A DNA stretch of 38,314 nt from Chloroflexota bacterium (GCA_021786265.1 JAJYNP010000210.1:1-38314), one strand, 5' to 3'. Shown: positions 8,994 through 17,720, counted from the first letter of the stretch. Notes: generated by a model not told the origin, from the letters alone. Translations and numbers: made by a program.

Positions 8994-9027
8994 CGTGGCC
9001 GGGGGGCGCCGGCCACGTGGGCGCCCC
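8994..9027 (-). other. overlapping, mutually exclusive inverted repeats upstream of exonuclease
   Basis: Two stems compete for the same bases. Stem A pairs 8994-9002 with 9009-9017 (9 bp, loop 6). Stem B pairs 9003-9010 with 9020-9027 (8 bp, loop 9). Both lie 15-50 bases before the exonuclease start on the minus strand. This could be a leader element or chance in GC-rich DNA. Confidence 0.35.
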
Positions 9028-9219
9028 GCCGAAGCCACCGTTGCTCGGGTCTCCGGCGGCATGGAAGGGAGTTGGCCCGATGGCCCGCCCGGCGAGAGGA
9101 TTCCAGCCGTATCCTTTCCCTGCCACCTGGACCCCACCGCCGCTTGGGACCATCGGCCCGGGTCCGCGGCACGCTTCGGCTCAGGCGGCCGCCGCCGCCG
9201 ACCCCCACCATAGGCCCCC

Positions 9220-11763
9220 ATGACCGCAATCACGGTTCCCTCGCCCATCCCCGACGTTCACGCGCGCCCCGCCGCCGACGTCGCGACCGCCCTCGACGTC
9301 GACCCGTCCGTCGGGCTCAGCACCGGCGTCGCGGAACAGCGCTACGTCCTGGCCGGCCCCAACGAGCTCGAGCGGGTCGAGCGCCCCTCGCTCGCCAGGA
9401 TCGTCTGGGACAGCTTCACGGAGCCATTCATCCTGCTGCTCTTCGTGGCCGGGGTGCTCGCCGTCGCGCTCGGCGAGGTCCGTGACGGCGCGTTCGTGCT
9501 GCTGATGATCGGTCCGATGGTCGGGGCAGACGTCATCACCGAGTACCGGGCCGAGCGCGCTCTCGAGGCGCTCCGCGCCGCGGCGGCGCCGATGGCCCGC
9601 GTTCGTCGGGACGGCGCGGTCGAGGAGATCCCCGCCGCGAGCCTGGTGCCCGGCGACGTGGTGCTCCTCCGCGTCGGGGACGTGGCACCGGCGGACCTGC
9701 GGCTCATCCGCACCGAGGGGCTGGCGTTCGACCGGAGCGTGCTTACCGGTGAGTCACTCCCGGAGGCCGGCCGGGAGGAGCCGGATCCGTCGGGCGCACC
9801 GCTGGCCGAGCGCCATTCCGTCGCCTTCGCGGGCACCAGCGTCGTCGCCGGCCGTGGCGAGGGGATCGTCGTGGCGACGGGTCTGCACACGGAGTTCGGC
9901 CGCATCTCCGCTGCGCTGGGCGGCCAGGACAGGCGTCGGTCCCCGCTCCAGCGGGAGCTGGACCGGCTCGTCCGCATCCTCCTCGCCGTCGCGGTCGGCC
10001 TCATCGCCATCACGACCGGGCTCGGGTTCCTGCGGGGCAACCCGGTCACCGCCAACCTGATGGCCGGCATCTCGGCGGCGATCGCGTCCATTCCCGAAGA
10101 GCCACCCATCCTCTTCGCCGTGATCCTCGGCCTCGGCGCCTACCGGCTGCTGCGGCGCGGGGTCCTGGTGCGCCGGCTCAACGCCCAGGAGACGCTCGGC
10201 GCGGTGGACCTCATCCTGACCGACAAGACCGGGACGCTCACCCAGAATCGCCTGGCGCTCACCGCGCTGCGCACGCCCGCCGGCAACGTCGGCGATCCGG
10301 GGCAGCGGGTCCGGCTCCTCGTCTCGGCCCTGCGCGCCGAGGAGGACGCGTGGAGCATCGCCACGGGCGCGCGGCCCGGCTCGTTCACCCGCTCCCTGAC
10401 CGCCGCCGTCACGGCGGCCGGCGCGTCCGCCGAGCTCGACCCGCGGCAGCTGCTCGAGGCCGAGCCGGTCAGCGACGACCGTCCCTACTCGAGGACGCGG
10501 GCGCTGCGGGACGGCGTGGCAGAGGAGCTGGCACTCGGCGCGCCCGAGGCGGTCCTCGCGCTGACCGATCGCCTGGACCCTGCCGAACACGACGACTGGC
10601 ATCGGCTCATCGAGCGCGGCGCGGATGCCGGCGAGCGGCTCCTGCTGCTCGCCGGGCGCCCCGACGAGGCGCCGTGGCACCCCCTGGCGCTGGTCGGGTT
10701 CGCCGACCGCCTCCGTGACGGCATCGGGGACTCCATGCGCCAGGCGACCGCGGCGGGGATCCAGACCATCATCGTGACCGGCGACCACCCACTCACCGCT
10801 GCGGCCATCGCTCGCGATGCGGGCATGCGTGGCGAGCGCGTGGTGACCGGCGATGAGCTGGCCACGTGGGACGACCAGCGTCTGCGCCAGGAACTCCCGG
10901 CGATGGACATCGTGGCCCGTGCCGCCCCCGAGGACAAGCTGCGCCTGGTGGACGCCGCGCGCGCCACGGGGAGGACCGTGGCGGTCACCGGGGATGGCGT
11001 GAACGACTCGCCCGCCCTCCAGCACGCAGACGTCGCCGTCGCCATGGGCAGCGGGTCGGCGGTCGCCCGGGAGGCGTCCGACCTGATCCTCGGCGACGAC
11101 TCGTTCGCGACGCTGATGTACGGCCTCCGCGAGGGGCGGCGGATCGTGGCCAACGTCCAGAAGGGGCTGGTGTTCCTGGTCTCGACGCACGTCGCGATGC
11201 TGGGCTTCATCCTGATCGCGACCATCGCGGGCTACTCTCAGCCGCTGCTGCCGATCCAGATCCTCTGGCTCGAGGTCTTCATCGACATGCTCACCGTCGT
11301 CTCGTTCGAGATCGAGCGGGAAGAGCCCGACGCCATGAAGGTGCCGCCGAGACCGCGCTCGCGGCCACTCCTCGACAACGGGATCCTGGGCCGCATCGTG
11401 CTCGCCGGGGGGTTCAGTGCGGTCGCGGCGCTGGTGATCATGGAGTCCCATCCGGGCGGGTTCGAGCACGCCCGATGGCTGGCGTACTCGGCGCTGGTCG
11501 CCGGGCAGGCCGTCCGCGCGAACGCCAACCGAAGCCTTCGCCTCCCGGTCCTGGGGCTGCGTCCGAACCCGCTGCTGCTCGTGGGCGGGGCGATCACCGT
11601 GGCGGTCCAGGCGCTGATCCCGTACGTGCCGGCGGTTGCAGACGCGTTCCGTGCCACACCGCTCGGCGCGTCGGACTGGGTGCTGGTGGCCGTGGTCGCG
11701 CTGCTGCCGGCGGCCGTGGCCGAGGCGATCCGGGCGACGACGCACCGGGCCTGGGTGGCGTGA
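9220..11763 (+). CDS. cation-translocating P-type ATPase
   Basis: An 847-residue P-type ATPase. The actuator motif LTGES is at residues 175-179, the phosphorylation loop DKTGTLT starts at D335, and the hinge motif TGDGVNDSPAL has the first Asp at about 592. About ten membrane segments are arranged as in P2/P3 pumps. There is no N-terminal heavy-metal-binding CxxC domain. The ion-pathway motif in helix 4 reads IPEEPP (residues 291-296), unlike the PEGLP of Ca2+/Mg2+ pumps and the CPC of heavy-metal pumps, so the transported ion is not assigned. The ATG at 9220 has no clear Shine-Dalgarno sequence. The gene is divergent from the exonuclease. Confidence 0.9.
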   Translation: MTAITVPSPIPDVHARPAADVATALDVDPSVGLSTGVAEQRYVLAGPNELERVERPSLARIVWDSFTEPFILLLFVAGVLAVALGEVRDGAFVLLMIGPMVGADVITEYRAERALEALRAAAAPMARVRRDGAVEEIPAASLVPGDVVLLRVGDVAPADLRLIRTEGLAFDRSVLTGESLPEAGREEPDPSGAPLAERHSVAFAGTSVVAGRGEGIVVATGLHTEFGRISAALGGQDRRRSPLQRELDRLVRILLAVAVGLIAITTGLGFLRGNPVTANLMAGISAAIASIPEEPPILFAVILGLGAYRLLRRGVLVRRLNAQETLGAVDLILTDKTGTLTQNRLALTALRTPAGNVGDPGQRVRLLVSALRAEEDAWSIATGARPGSFTRSLTAAVTAAGASAELDPRQLLEAEPVSDDRPYSRTRALRDGVAEELALGAPEAVLALTDRLDPAEHDDWHRLIERGADAGERLLLLAGRPDEAPWHPLALVGFADRLRDGIGDSMRQATAAGIQTIIVTGDHPLTAAAIARDAGMRGERVVTGDELATWDDQRLRQELPAMDIVARAAPEDKLRLVDAARATGRTVAVTGDGVNDSPALQHADVAVAMGSGSAVAREASDLILGDDSFATLMYGLREGRRIVANVQKGLVFLVSTHVAMLGFILIATIAGYSQPLLPIQILWLEVFIDMLTVVSFEIEREEPDAMKVPPRPRSRPLLDNGILGRIVLAGGFSAVAALVIMESHPGGFEHARWLAYSALVAGQAVRANANRSLRLPVLGLRPNPLLLVGGAITVAVQALIPYVPAVADAFRATPLGASDWVLVAVVALLPAAVAEAIRATTHRAWVA

Positions 11764-11829
11764 GTCGATCGGCTGCGGCGACCCGCCGCGCCTGGGTGGC
11801 CTGGCCGATCGGCGGCGACGACCCGCCGG
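11749..11829 (+). repeat. imperfect ~41-bp tandem duplication spanning P-type ATPase stop
   Basis: The segment from 11749 (GCCTGGGTGGC, then GATCGGC and GACCCGCCG) recurs, imperfectly, from 11790. The first copy contains the last codons and stop of the ATPase gene, while the second lies between the convergent stops. This suggests duplication of a gene end. Confidence 0.55.
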
Positions 11830-11843
11830 GCTCCGGGCCGGCG

Positions 11844-12740
11844 TCAGCCGGCGGCCACGACCTCGCCCGCGCCGGCCGAGACCGGTGGCCGATACCCTCC
11901 CGCCTCCGCCGCAGCGAGCGCCGCGCCCACGATGCCGGCCGAGTTGAGCAGGCGGGCGACCTTCAGCGGCCCGCGCGGGGTGAGGTACTGGAGATACCGG
12001 CTGGTCTCCTTGCTCACGCCACCGCCGAGGATCACCAGGTCCGGGGAGAAGTAGCGGTACACGCGGTCCAGATAGCCGTCGAACTCCTTCGCCCAGGCCT
12101 TCCAGCCGAGCTTGCGCCGTTCGCGGGCGGCGCCGCTCACCAGGGTCTCCGCGTCGCGGCGGTGGTACTCGAGATGCCCGAACTCGGTGTTGGGGACAAG
12201 GCGATCATCGACGAACAGGGCGCTCCCGATGCCGGTCCCGATCGTGAGCATCAGCACCACGCCGTGCTGCCCGGCGCCGGCGCCGTAGCGCATCTCGGCC
12301 AGGCCGGCCGCGTCGGCATCGTTGATGATCAGCACGGGCCGCTCCAGGTGTCGCTCGAGCACGTCCTGGGCCCGCACGTCAAGCCAGCTCGTGTCGATGT
12401 TGGCGGCCGTCTTCAGCCATCCGTCCTTCGCCACGCCAGGCAGGCCGGCGCCGGTGGGCATCTCCCTGGTGCGGTGCCCGGACGCCTCGATCCGCTCGAC
12501 GATGCGCGCCACGGCCTGCGCCACGGCCTCCGGCGTCGAGGGCGACGGTGTCTTCTCGCGGACCCGGGCAGAGACCAGGGAGCCGGTCTCCAGGTCCACG
12601 ACGGCGGCCTTGACGCCGGTGCCGCCGACATCGATCCCGACCCCGAAGGGGCGGCCCGGGCGCGACTCGGCGGGGGCTCCGGCTACCCCGGGGGACTCCA
12701 CTGGGTCCGCATCGCGCGCTGATTGCACGGTATCGTCCAT
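11844..12740 (-). CDS. ppgK: polyphosphate glucokinase (ROK family)
   Basis: A 298-residue ROK-fold kinase. The phosphate-1 loop GIDVGGTGVKAAVVD is near residues 35-49, INDADAAGLAE contains the catalytic Asp, and LTIGTGIGSALF is followed by LVPNTEFGHLE, a stretch typical of strictly polyphosphate/ATP-dependent glucokinases. The YRYFSPDLVILGGGVSK segment also fits PpgK. It phosphorylates glucose to glucose-6-phosphate using inorganic polyphosphate (and often ATP). The first ~30 residues are a low-complexity extension beyond the family norm. The ATG at 12740 follows GAGGAG at 10-15 bases. It converges on the P-type ATPase gene. Confidence 0.88.
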   Translation of the reverse strand: MDDTVQSARDADPVESPGVAGAPAESRPGRPFGVGIDVGGTGVKAAVVDLETGSLVSARVREKTPSPSTPEAVAQAVARIVERIEASGHRTREMPTGAGLPGVAKDGWLKTAANIDTSWLDVRAQDVLERHLERPVLIINDADAAGLAEMRYGAGAGQHGVVLMLTIGTGIGSALFVDDRLVPNTEFGHLEYHRRDAETLVSGAARERRKLGWKAWAKEFDGYLDRVYRYFSPDLVILGGGVSKETSRYLQYLTPRGPLKVARLLNSAGIVGAALAAAEAGGYRPPVSAGAGEVVAAG

Positions 12741-12787
12741 CCGGGGGCGCTCCTCGCGTCGTCGATGACCTCCTCCATCATCCGTGC

Positions 12788-12793
12788 AGTCTA
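12788..12793 (-). promoter_or_regulatory. candidate -10 element of ppgK
   Basis: TAGACT on the minus strand would start transcription near 12781, leaving a leader of about 40 bases with GAGGAG before the ppgK ATG. No good -35 is visible, so this is tentative. Confidence 0.25.
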
Positions 12794-12857
12794 GCGGTCC
12801 CTCACCCCAGGGATCGAGCGGTGCAGGGCACGCCCATGAGGAACACGGAACGGGAAA

Positions 12858-12884
12858 CGACCCGGCCGTGCCCCGGCCGGGTCG
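12858..12884 (-). terminator. hairpin terminator downstream of yceI-like gene
   Basis: A perfect 10-bp stem (CGACCCGGCC at 12858-12867 with its complement at 12875-12884) encloses a 7-base loop. It lies about 70 bases past the stop of the minus-strand YceI gene. No T tract follows, as is common in GC-rich genomes. Confidence 0.5.
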
Positions 12885-12952
12885 CCGATCCTGGACGATG
12901 CCGGGGCCGGCGCGGGTCGACCGCGCAGCGCCCCAGGCGAGATGGGCCGCGG

Positions 12953-13519
12953 TCAGGCGGCGCCCACCTCGGCCTCGGCAGCGGGCTTCTCCGCGGCCGC
13001 CGAGAGAAGCTCGAGGTCGATCTCCACCCGGACCTCGTCGCCCACCAGCCAGCCGCCGGTCTCGAGCCCCACGTTCCACGTCAGACCCCAGTCCTTGCGG
13101 CTGATCCTGGTATGCGCGGTGAAGCCGGCGCTGAGCCCACCCTGGAGGTTGCGAGCGGCGCCCAGGTACTCGACGTCGAGCGTGACGGGCCGCGTCTCCC
13201 CGCGGATGGTGAGATCGCCGTGGAGGCGGAAGGTGTCGTTCCCGCCACTCTCGACCCCCGTGCTCGTGAAGGTCAGCGTGGGGTACTGCTCGGCATCGAA
13301 GAAGTCCGCGGACCGCAGGTGGGCGTCGCGCTGCTCCATCGACGTGTCGATGCTCGCCGCCTGGATGGACGCCCGCACCCGTCCCTGCTCGGGGCGCTCC
13401 GGGTCGAACTCCACGTCAATCGTGAAGTCACGGAACTTGCCGCGCACGTTGCTCACCATCATGTGGCGAGCCGAGAACTGCACGGAGGAATGGACTGGAT
13501 CGAGCTGCCACGTGGCCAT
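12953..13519 (-). CDS. YceI family polyisoprenoid-binding-like protein
   Basis: A 188-residue YceI/lipocalin-like protein. It begins WQLDPVHSSVQFSARHMMVSNVRGKF, the family's opening strand, and contains the typical DAEQYPTLTFTST and DLTIRGETRPV motifs. There is no signal peptide, so it is probably cytoplasmic, unlike E. coli periplasmic YceI. The family binds isoprenoid quinones or lipids and is often stress-induced. AAGGAG precedes the ATG at 13519 by 10 bases. It is divergent from a MarR regulator, and its promoter overlaps two operator-like palindromes, so it is probably repressed by that regulator. Confidence 0.9.
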   Translation of the reverse strand: MATWQLDPVHSSVQFSARHMMVSNVRGKFRDFTIDVEFDPERPEQGRVRASIQAASIDTSMEQRDAHLRSADFFDAEQYPTLTFTSTGVESGGNDTFRLHGDLTIRGETRPVTLDVEYLGAARNLQGGLSAGFTAHTRISRKDWGLTWNVGLETGGWLVGDEVRVEIDLELLSAAAEKPAAEAEVGAA

Positions 13520-13561
13520 CTGTGTGAGACTCCTTGTGCTGAGGTGGGGTGGTTTGGAGCG

Positions 13562-13579
13562 TGGTTGCAGGAGCAACTA
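13562..13579. promoter_or_regulatory. MarR-type operator O1
   Basis: An 18-bp imperfect palindrome: TGGTTGC, spacer AGGA, GCAACTA (6 of 7 arm positions pair). It overlaps the yceI -10 hexamer. The consensus TAGTTGC-N4-GCAACTA is of the kind bound by MarR regulators. Confidence 0.6.
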
Positions 13580-13604
13580 TATCGCACGATCATTGCTGAT
13601 GCAA
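13576..13604 (-). promoter_or_regulatory. yceI promoter
   Basis: On the minus strand TATAGT (13581-13576) is a near-consensus -10 hexamer. Seventeen bases upstream is TTGCAT (13604-13599), a weak -35. Predicted transcription starts near 13569, about 50 bases before the yceI ATG. Both hexamers overlap the operator palindromes. Confidence 0.5.
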
Positions 13605-13607
13605 CTA
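13590..13607. promoter_or_regulatory. MarR-type operator O2
   Basis: TCATTGC, spacer TGAT, GCAACTA: the same pattern as O1, with 5 of 7 arm positions paired. Its centre is 28 bp from that of O1. It overlaps the yceI -35 and lies just upstream of the marR -10, so occupancy could affect both promoters. Confidence 0.5.
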
Positions 13608-13623
13608 CCGTCGACGGGAAGCG

Positions 13624-13629
13624 TATGAT
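13624..13629 (+). promoter_or_regulatory. -10 element of the MarR gene
   Basis: TATGAT lies 8 bases before 13638, predicting a transcript starting near 13636-13638. That is either leaderless from GTG 13638 or has a short leader containing the GGAG used for ATG 13665. Confidence 0.4.
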
Positions 13630-13664
13630 GTCGGCTCGTGAAGAGGGGGGTGGAGATCGGCAAC

Positions 13665-14255
13665 ATGGAACACTCGGCGGTCGACCTCGAGCCGGCGAAC
13701 GACGGCGCGGTCGCCGACGAACGGGCTCGGGTCGGGGGTGCGGGAGGTCCCGCCGCCACCATAGCCGATGACCGGACGCTGGGGCCCGAGGAGATGCGGG
13801 CGTGGCGTGCCTTCCTGGAGGCCCACGCGGTCGTCACGCGCCGGCTCGAGGCCGAGCTGGCCGCCCAGGTCGACCTGCCGCTGGCGCACTACGACGTGCT
13901 GGTCCAGCTGGCCTACGCCCCCGAGCGGCGTCTCCGGATGCACGAGCTCGCGGAGCGCGTGCTGCTGAGTCGCAGCGGCGTCACGCGGCTGGTGGACCGC
14001 CTCGAGGCCGAGGGCCTGGTCCGACGCGCGACCTGCGCGTCCGACGCGCGTGGGGCGTTCGCGGCGCTCACCGACTCTGGGCTGGCGCGTCTCCGCAGCG
14101 CGACGCCGGTCCATCTCGGCGGTGTCCGCCGCCATTTCGCCGACCTGCTCAGCCCGGCCGAGCTCGACCAGCTGGCGACGCTCCTCACGCGGCTGGCCGC
14201 GGGCTGCACGCGGGCCGCCACCGGCGCCGATCGAGAGTGGGAGCGCCCCGGCTGA
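13665..14255 (+). CDS. MarR family transcriptional regulator
   Basis: A 196-residue winged-helix regulator. The MarR fold runs from about residue 40, with the recognition helix in LSRSGVTRLVDRLEAEGLVRR and the wing at CASDARGAFAALTDSG. The N-terminal ~35 residues are acidic and low in structure. The ATG at 13665 is chosen because GGAG lies 9 bases before it. The in-frame GTG at 13638 would add 9 residues and could serve a leaderless transcript. It is divergent from the YceI gene with two shared palindromes, which suggests it represses yceI and itself. Two cysteines at most are present, so a thiol switch is not evident. Confidence 0.85.
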   Translation: MEHSAVDLEPANDGAVADERARVGGAGGPAATIADDRTLGPEEMRAWRAFLEAHAVVTRRLEAELAAQVDLPLAHYDVLVQLAYAPERRLRMHELAERVLLSRSGVTRLVDRLEAEGLVRRATCASDARGAFAALTDSGLARLRSATPVHLGGVRRHFADLLSPAELDQLATLLTRLAAGCTRAATGADREWERPG

Positions 14256-14298
14256 GCCGGCGGCGCCAACGGCGCGTCCGCTCTACCATGCGCCCGAG

Positions 14299-16995
14299 AT
14301 GTTCGATGCCTACGGCGACTTCAAGCGCCAGCTCCCCGACAGCGACCCGCAGGAAACCCTCGACTGGATCGATGCGCTCGACTCCGTCGCGCGCACGGCC
14401 GGCGCCGACCGTGCCCAGTTCATCCTCTACCGGCTCCTGAAGCGTGCCCGGCAGCTGGACATCGGTCTGCCGCCGCTCACCCAGACCCGCTACATCAACA
14501 CGATCTCGCCCGAGCAGGAGCCCCCGTTCCCGGGCGACGAGTGGATGGAGCACCGCATCCGCCGCATGGTGCGCTGGAACGCGGTGGCGATGGTGCTGCG
14601 CGCCAACAACCTGACCGCGGGGATCGGTGGCCACCTCGCGACCTACGCATCCGCCGCGACCCTGTACGAGGTGGGGTTCAACCACTTCTTCCACGGCAAG
14701 GATGCCCCGGGCATGGGCGACCAGGTCTTCGTCCAGGGGCATGCCGCGCCAGGCATCTACGCCCGCGCCTTCCTGGAAGGGCGGCTCTCGGAGGATCAGC
14801 TGGACCACTTCCGCCGCGAGGTGGTCCCCGGGGAGGGTCTGAGCTCGTACCCGCATCCGCGCCTGATGCCCGACTTCTGGGAGTTCCCGACGGTGTCGAT
14901 GGGCCTCGGGCCCCTGGCCGCGGTCTACCAGGCCCGCTTCAATCGCTACCTCCAGGCTCGCGGCATCAAGGACACCGGCCCGAACCACGTCTGGGCCTTC
15001 CTCGGGGACGGCGAGATGGACGAGCCGGAGGCGATCGCGGCGCTCGGACTGGCCGGCCGCGACGGGCTCGACAACCTCACCTTCGTGGTGAACTGCAACC
15101 TCCAGCGACTCGACGGCCCGGTGCGGGGCAACGGCAAGATCATCCAGGAGCTGGAGGGCCTTTTCCGCGGGGCGGGCTGGAACGTCATCAAGGTCGTCTG
15201 GGGCCGGGAGTGGGACGAGCTGCTCGCCCGCGACGTGGATGGCGTGCTGGTGCACCGCATGAACGAGACCCTCGACGGCGAATTCCAGAAGTTCTCGGTC
15301 GAGTCCGGCGCGTACATCCGCGAACATTTCTTCGGCGGCGATCCCCGCCTGCAGGCGATGGTGGCCGACAAGTCGGACGACGACCTCCAGCGCCTGCGCC
15401 GGGGCGGCCACGACTACCGGAAGGTGTTCGCGGCGTACGCGGCCGCGCTCGCGCACCGCGGAGCCCCGACGGCGATCCTCGCCAAGACGGTCAAGGGCTG
15501 GACGCTCGGGCCCGGCGTCGAGGCGCGCAACATCACCCACCAGGCCAAGAAGCTTTCCGAGGCGGAGCTGCGCATCTTCCGCGACCGCCTGGAGCTGCCC
15601 ATCCCCGACGAGAAGCTCAAGGATGCGCCCTACTACCATCCGGGCCCCGACGCGCCCGAGATCCAGTACCTGCAGGAGCGCCGGCGCGCGCTCGGTGGGC
15701 CGCTGCCACGCCGCGTGGTCGTGGCGAAGCGCGTGGACGCGCCGGGCGACGCCGCCTACGCGGAGTTCCGCACCGGGTCGGGGGGGCAGGCCGTCTCCAC
15801 GACGATGGCGTTCGCGAAGCTGCTGCGCAACCTGGTCCGCGATCGGGCGGCTGGCCAGCGCGTGGTCCCCATCGTCCCCGACGAGGCACGGACCTTCGGC
15901 ATGGATCCGCTGTTCAAGGAGGTCGGCATCTATGCCGCCCACGGCCAGCGGTACGAGCCGGTCGACTCCAACCTCGTCCTGTCCTACCGGGAGGCGACCG
16001 ACGGACAGGTCCTGGAGGAGGGGATCACCGAAGCCGGGTCGAGCGCCTCGTTCCAGGCCGCCGCGACCAGCTACGCGACGCACGGCGAGCCGATGCTGCC
16101 CTTCTACATCTTCTACTCGATGTTCGGCTTCCAGCGGACCGGCGACCAGTTCTGGGCGCTCGGCGATGTCCGGGGCCGTGGCTTCCTGATGGGCGCGACC
16201 GCGGGCCGCACGACGCTTCACGGCGAGGGGCTGCAGCACGACGACGGCCACAGCCTGCTTCTCGCATCGGCCTATCCGGCCATCCGTGCCTACGACCCCG
16301 CGTTCGCGTACGAGACGGCCGAGATCGTACGCACCGGGATCGAGCGGATGCTGGGCGGCGACGACGCGAGCTACTACATCGCGCTCTACAACGAGAACTA
16401 CGTGATGCCGGAGATGCCCGAAGGGGCGGTCGACGGGATCGTCGCGGGCCTCTACCGGTTCCGGGGCGCCCCCGCCGTCGAGGGCGGCCCGCGCGCGCGC
16501 GCGACGCTCCTGGGGAGCGGCTCGATCATGCAGCAGGTCCTCCGCGCGCAGGAGCTGCTCGCGGAGCGCTACGGCGTCGCGGCCGACGTCTGGAGCGCGA
16601 CGTCCTACCAGCAGCTGCGGGTCGAGGCGCTGGACGCGGAGCACTGGAACCGGCTGCATCCCGCGGAGGCGCGGCGCGTCCCGTTCGTGACCGCCGCGCT
16701 CTCGGAGGCCGGGGCCGCGGGGCCCATCGTGGCCGCCACCGACTACGTGACCGCTGTCCCGGACCAGGTCGCACGCTGGATCCCGGGCACGTGGGTATCG
16801 CTGGGGACCGACGGGTTCGGGCGCAGCGACACGCGCGAGGCCCTCCGGCGGTTCTTCGAGATCGACCCGGAGCACATCGCGGTGGCGACGCTCGCGGCGC
16901 TCGCCGAGGGGGAGCGCATCGAGCGCGGCCAGGTGGCGGCGGCGATCGCCGAGCTGGGGATCGAGACGGACCGACCGTTCTCGCTGACCACGTAG
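14299..16995 (+). CDS. aceE: pyruvate dehydrogenase E1 component, homodimeric type
   Basis: An 898-residue protein of AceE type (E. coli AceE has 887 residues). The ThDP-binding region GDGEMDEPEAIAAL is followed by FVVNCNLQRLDGPVRGNGKI, a hallmark of the homodimeric E1. The middle and C-terminal transketolase-like domains follow (VPDEARTFGMD; DDGHSLLLAS). It decarboxylates pyruvate and passes the acetyl group to the E2 lipoyl domain. No E2 or E3 gene lies in the window, so the partners must be encoded elsewhere. The ATG at 14299 begins close to the conserved N-terminus; an upstream ATG at 14288 is out of frame. It lies 43 bases after the MarR gene. Confidence 0.9.
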   Translation: MFDAYGDFKRQLPDSDPQETLDWIDALDSVARTAGADRAQFILYRLLKRARQLDIGLPPLTQTRYINTISPEQEPPFPGDEWMEHRIRRMVRWNAVAMVLRANNLTAGIGGHLATYASAATLYEVGFNHFFHGKDAPGMGDQVFVQGHAAPGIYARAFLEGRLSEDQLDHFRREVVPGEGLSSYPHPRLMPDFWEFPTVSMGLGPLAAVYQARFNRYLQARGIKDTGPNHVWAFLGDGEMDEPEAIAALGLAGRDGLDNLTFVVNCNLQRLDGPVRGNGKIIQELEGLFRGAGWNVIKVVWGREWDELLARDVDGVLVHRMNETLDGEFQKFSVESGAYIREHFFGGDPRLQAMVADKSDDDLQRLRRGGHDYRKVFAAYAAALAHRGAPTAILAKTVKGWTLGPGVEARNITHQAKKLSEAELRIFRDRLELPIPDEKLKDAPYYHPGPDAPEIQYLQERRRALGGPLPRRVVVAKRVDAPGDAAYAEFRTGSGGQAVSTTMAFAKLLRNLVRDRAAGQRVVPIVPDEARTFGMDPLFKEVGIYAAHGQRYEPVDSNLVLSYREATDGQVLEEGITEAGSSASFQAAATSYATHGEPMLPFYIFYSMFGFQRTGDQFWALGDVRGRGFLMGATAGRTTLHGEGLQHDDGHSLLLASAYPAIRAYDPAFAYETAEIVRTGIERMLGGDDASYYIALYNENYVMPEMPEGAVDGIVAGLYRFRGAPAVEGGPRARATLLGSGSIMQQVLRAQELLAERYGVAADVWSATSYQQLRVEALDAEHWNRLHPAEARRVPFVTAALSEAGAAGPIVAATDYVTAVPDQVARWIPGTWVSLGTDGFGRSDTREALRRFFEIDPEHIAVATLAALAEGERIERGQVAAAIAELGIETDRPFSLTT

Positions 16996-17018
16996 CTCGG
17001 GCCCGGTCGGGCCTGCTA
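16993..17018. terminator. hairpin straddling the convergent stops of aceE and SRPBCC gene
   Basis: TAGC (16993-16996) pairs with GCTA (17015-17018), and GGCCC (17000-17004) pairs with GGGCC (17009-17013) around a GGTC loop, with a small internal bulge. The outer arms contain both stop codons. It may terminate both genes. Confidence 0.35.
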
Positions 17019-17531
17019 TCGACCCGCCTGCGGTGTTCCCTCGAACGCCGCGGCGACCCTGCCGAGGAACCACCGCGCCGTACCACGCCCCGCGATGTTG
17101 AGGAGCGCCCGGTCCAGGATCACGCCGATCTCGCCTCCGGGTGGCGCGTAGTAGCCCTCCAGGACCAGCTCGTGCCCCATCACGGTCAGGGTGCCGACGA
17201 AGACAGGGAAGAGCGGCGCCAGACTCGCGGAGCGCCAGCTCACCTCGACCGCAAACCCGCCGGGGACGGTCTCCGCCGGTCCGAGATCCACCAGCGCGGC
17301 CTTCCTCAGCACCATGTGGCGGGCCTGCTCGCGCATCGGCAGGACCAGGTCGCTCTCGTAGCGTCGCACGCCCGGCCGGTCGGCGGGCCCGTCGACGCGG
17401 TTCCCGAGCCAGTCGCACGTGCCGTCCTGGAGCGAGTGGCGGGCACGGGCAAGATCGCCGGTCCACGGTTGGACGAGCCGCAGGTGGATGGCGTGCTCGA
17501 TGGCGTCGGGCGTCGGAAGCGATGCGGACAT
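17016..17531 (-). CDS. SRPBCC/polyketide-cyclase-like hypothetical protein
   Basis: A 171-residue protein without a named function. The C-terminal half has the pattern FPVFVGTL-x-VMGHELVLEGYYAPPGGEIG, then a long amphipathic helix, as in uncharacterised START/SRPBCC-like proteins common in actinobacteria. Such folds bind hydrophobic ligands, but no ligand can be named. The ATG at 17531 is preferred over one 81 bases upstream because the family-like sequence begins there. Its stop is 20 bases from the convergent aceE stop. Confidence 0.65.
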   Translation of the reverse strand: MSASLPTPDAIEHAIHLRLVQPWTGDLARARHSLQDGTCDWLGNRVDGPADRPGVRRYESDLVLPMREQARHMVLRKAALVDLGPAETVPGGFAVEVSWRSASLAPLFPVFVGTLTVMGHELVLEGYYAPPGGEIGVILDRALLNIAGRGTARWFLGRVAAAFEGTPQAGR

Positions 17532-17720
17532 GGGGGAATTCTGCCGTGCGGGACGCTTGACCGGCCCATTGTCCGGGCGCGGCCGCGCGTGCCAACCTGC
17601 CGAATGGCCCACTCCGGCCCGGCCACACGGAGAAGGGGCCGCCCTGACGGGTAGGTCGTCCCGGCCGGCCGGTCCCGGTCGGACGCGGTCGGCCCTGCCC
17701 GGTCGATCGGTCGTGGCCTG

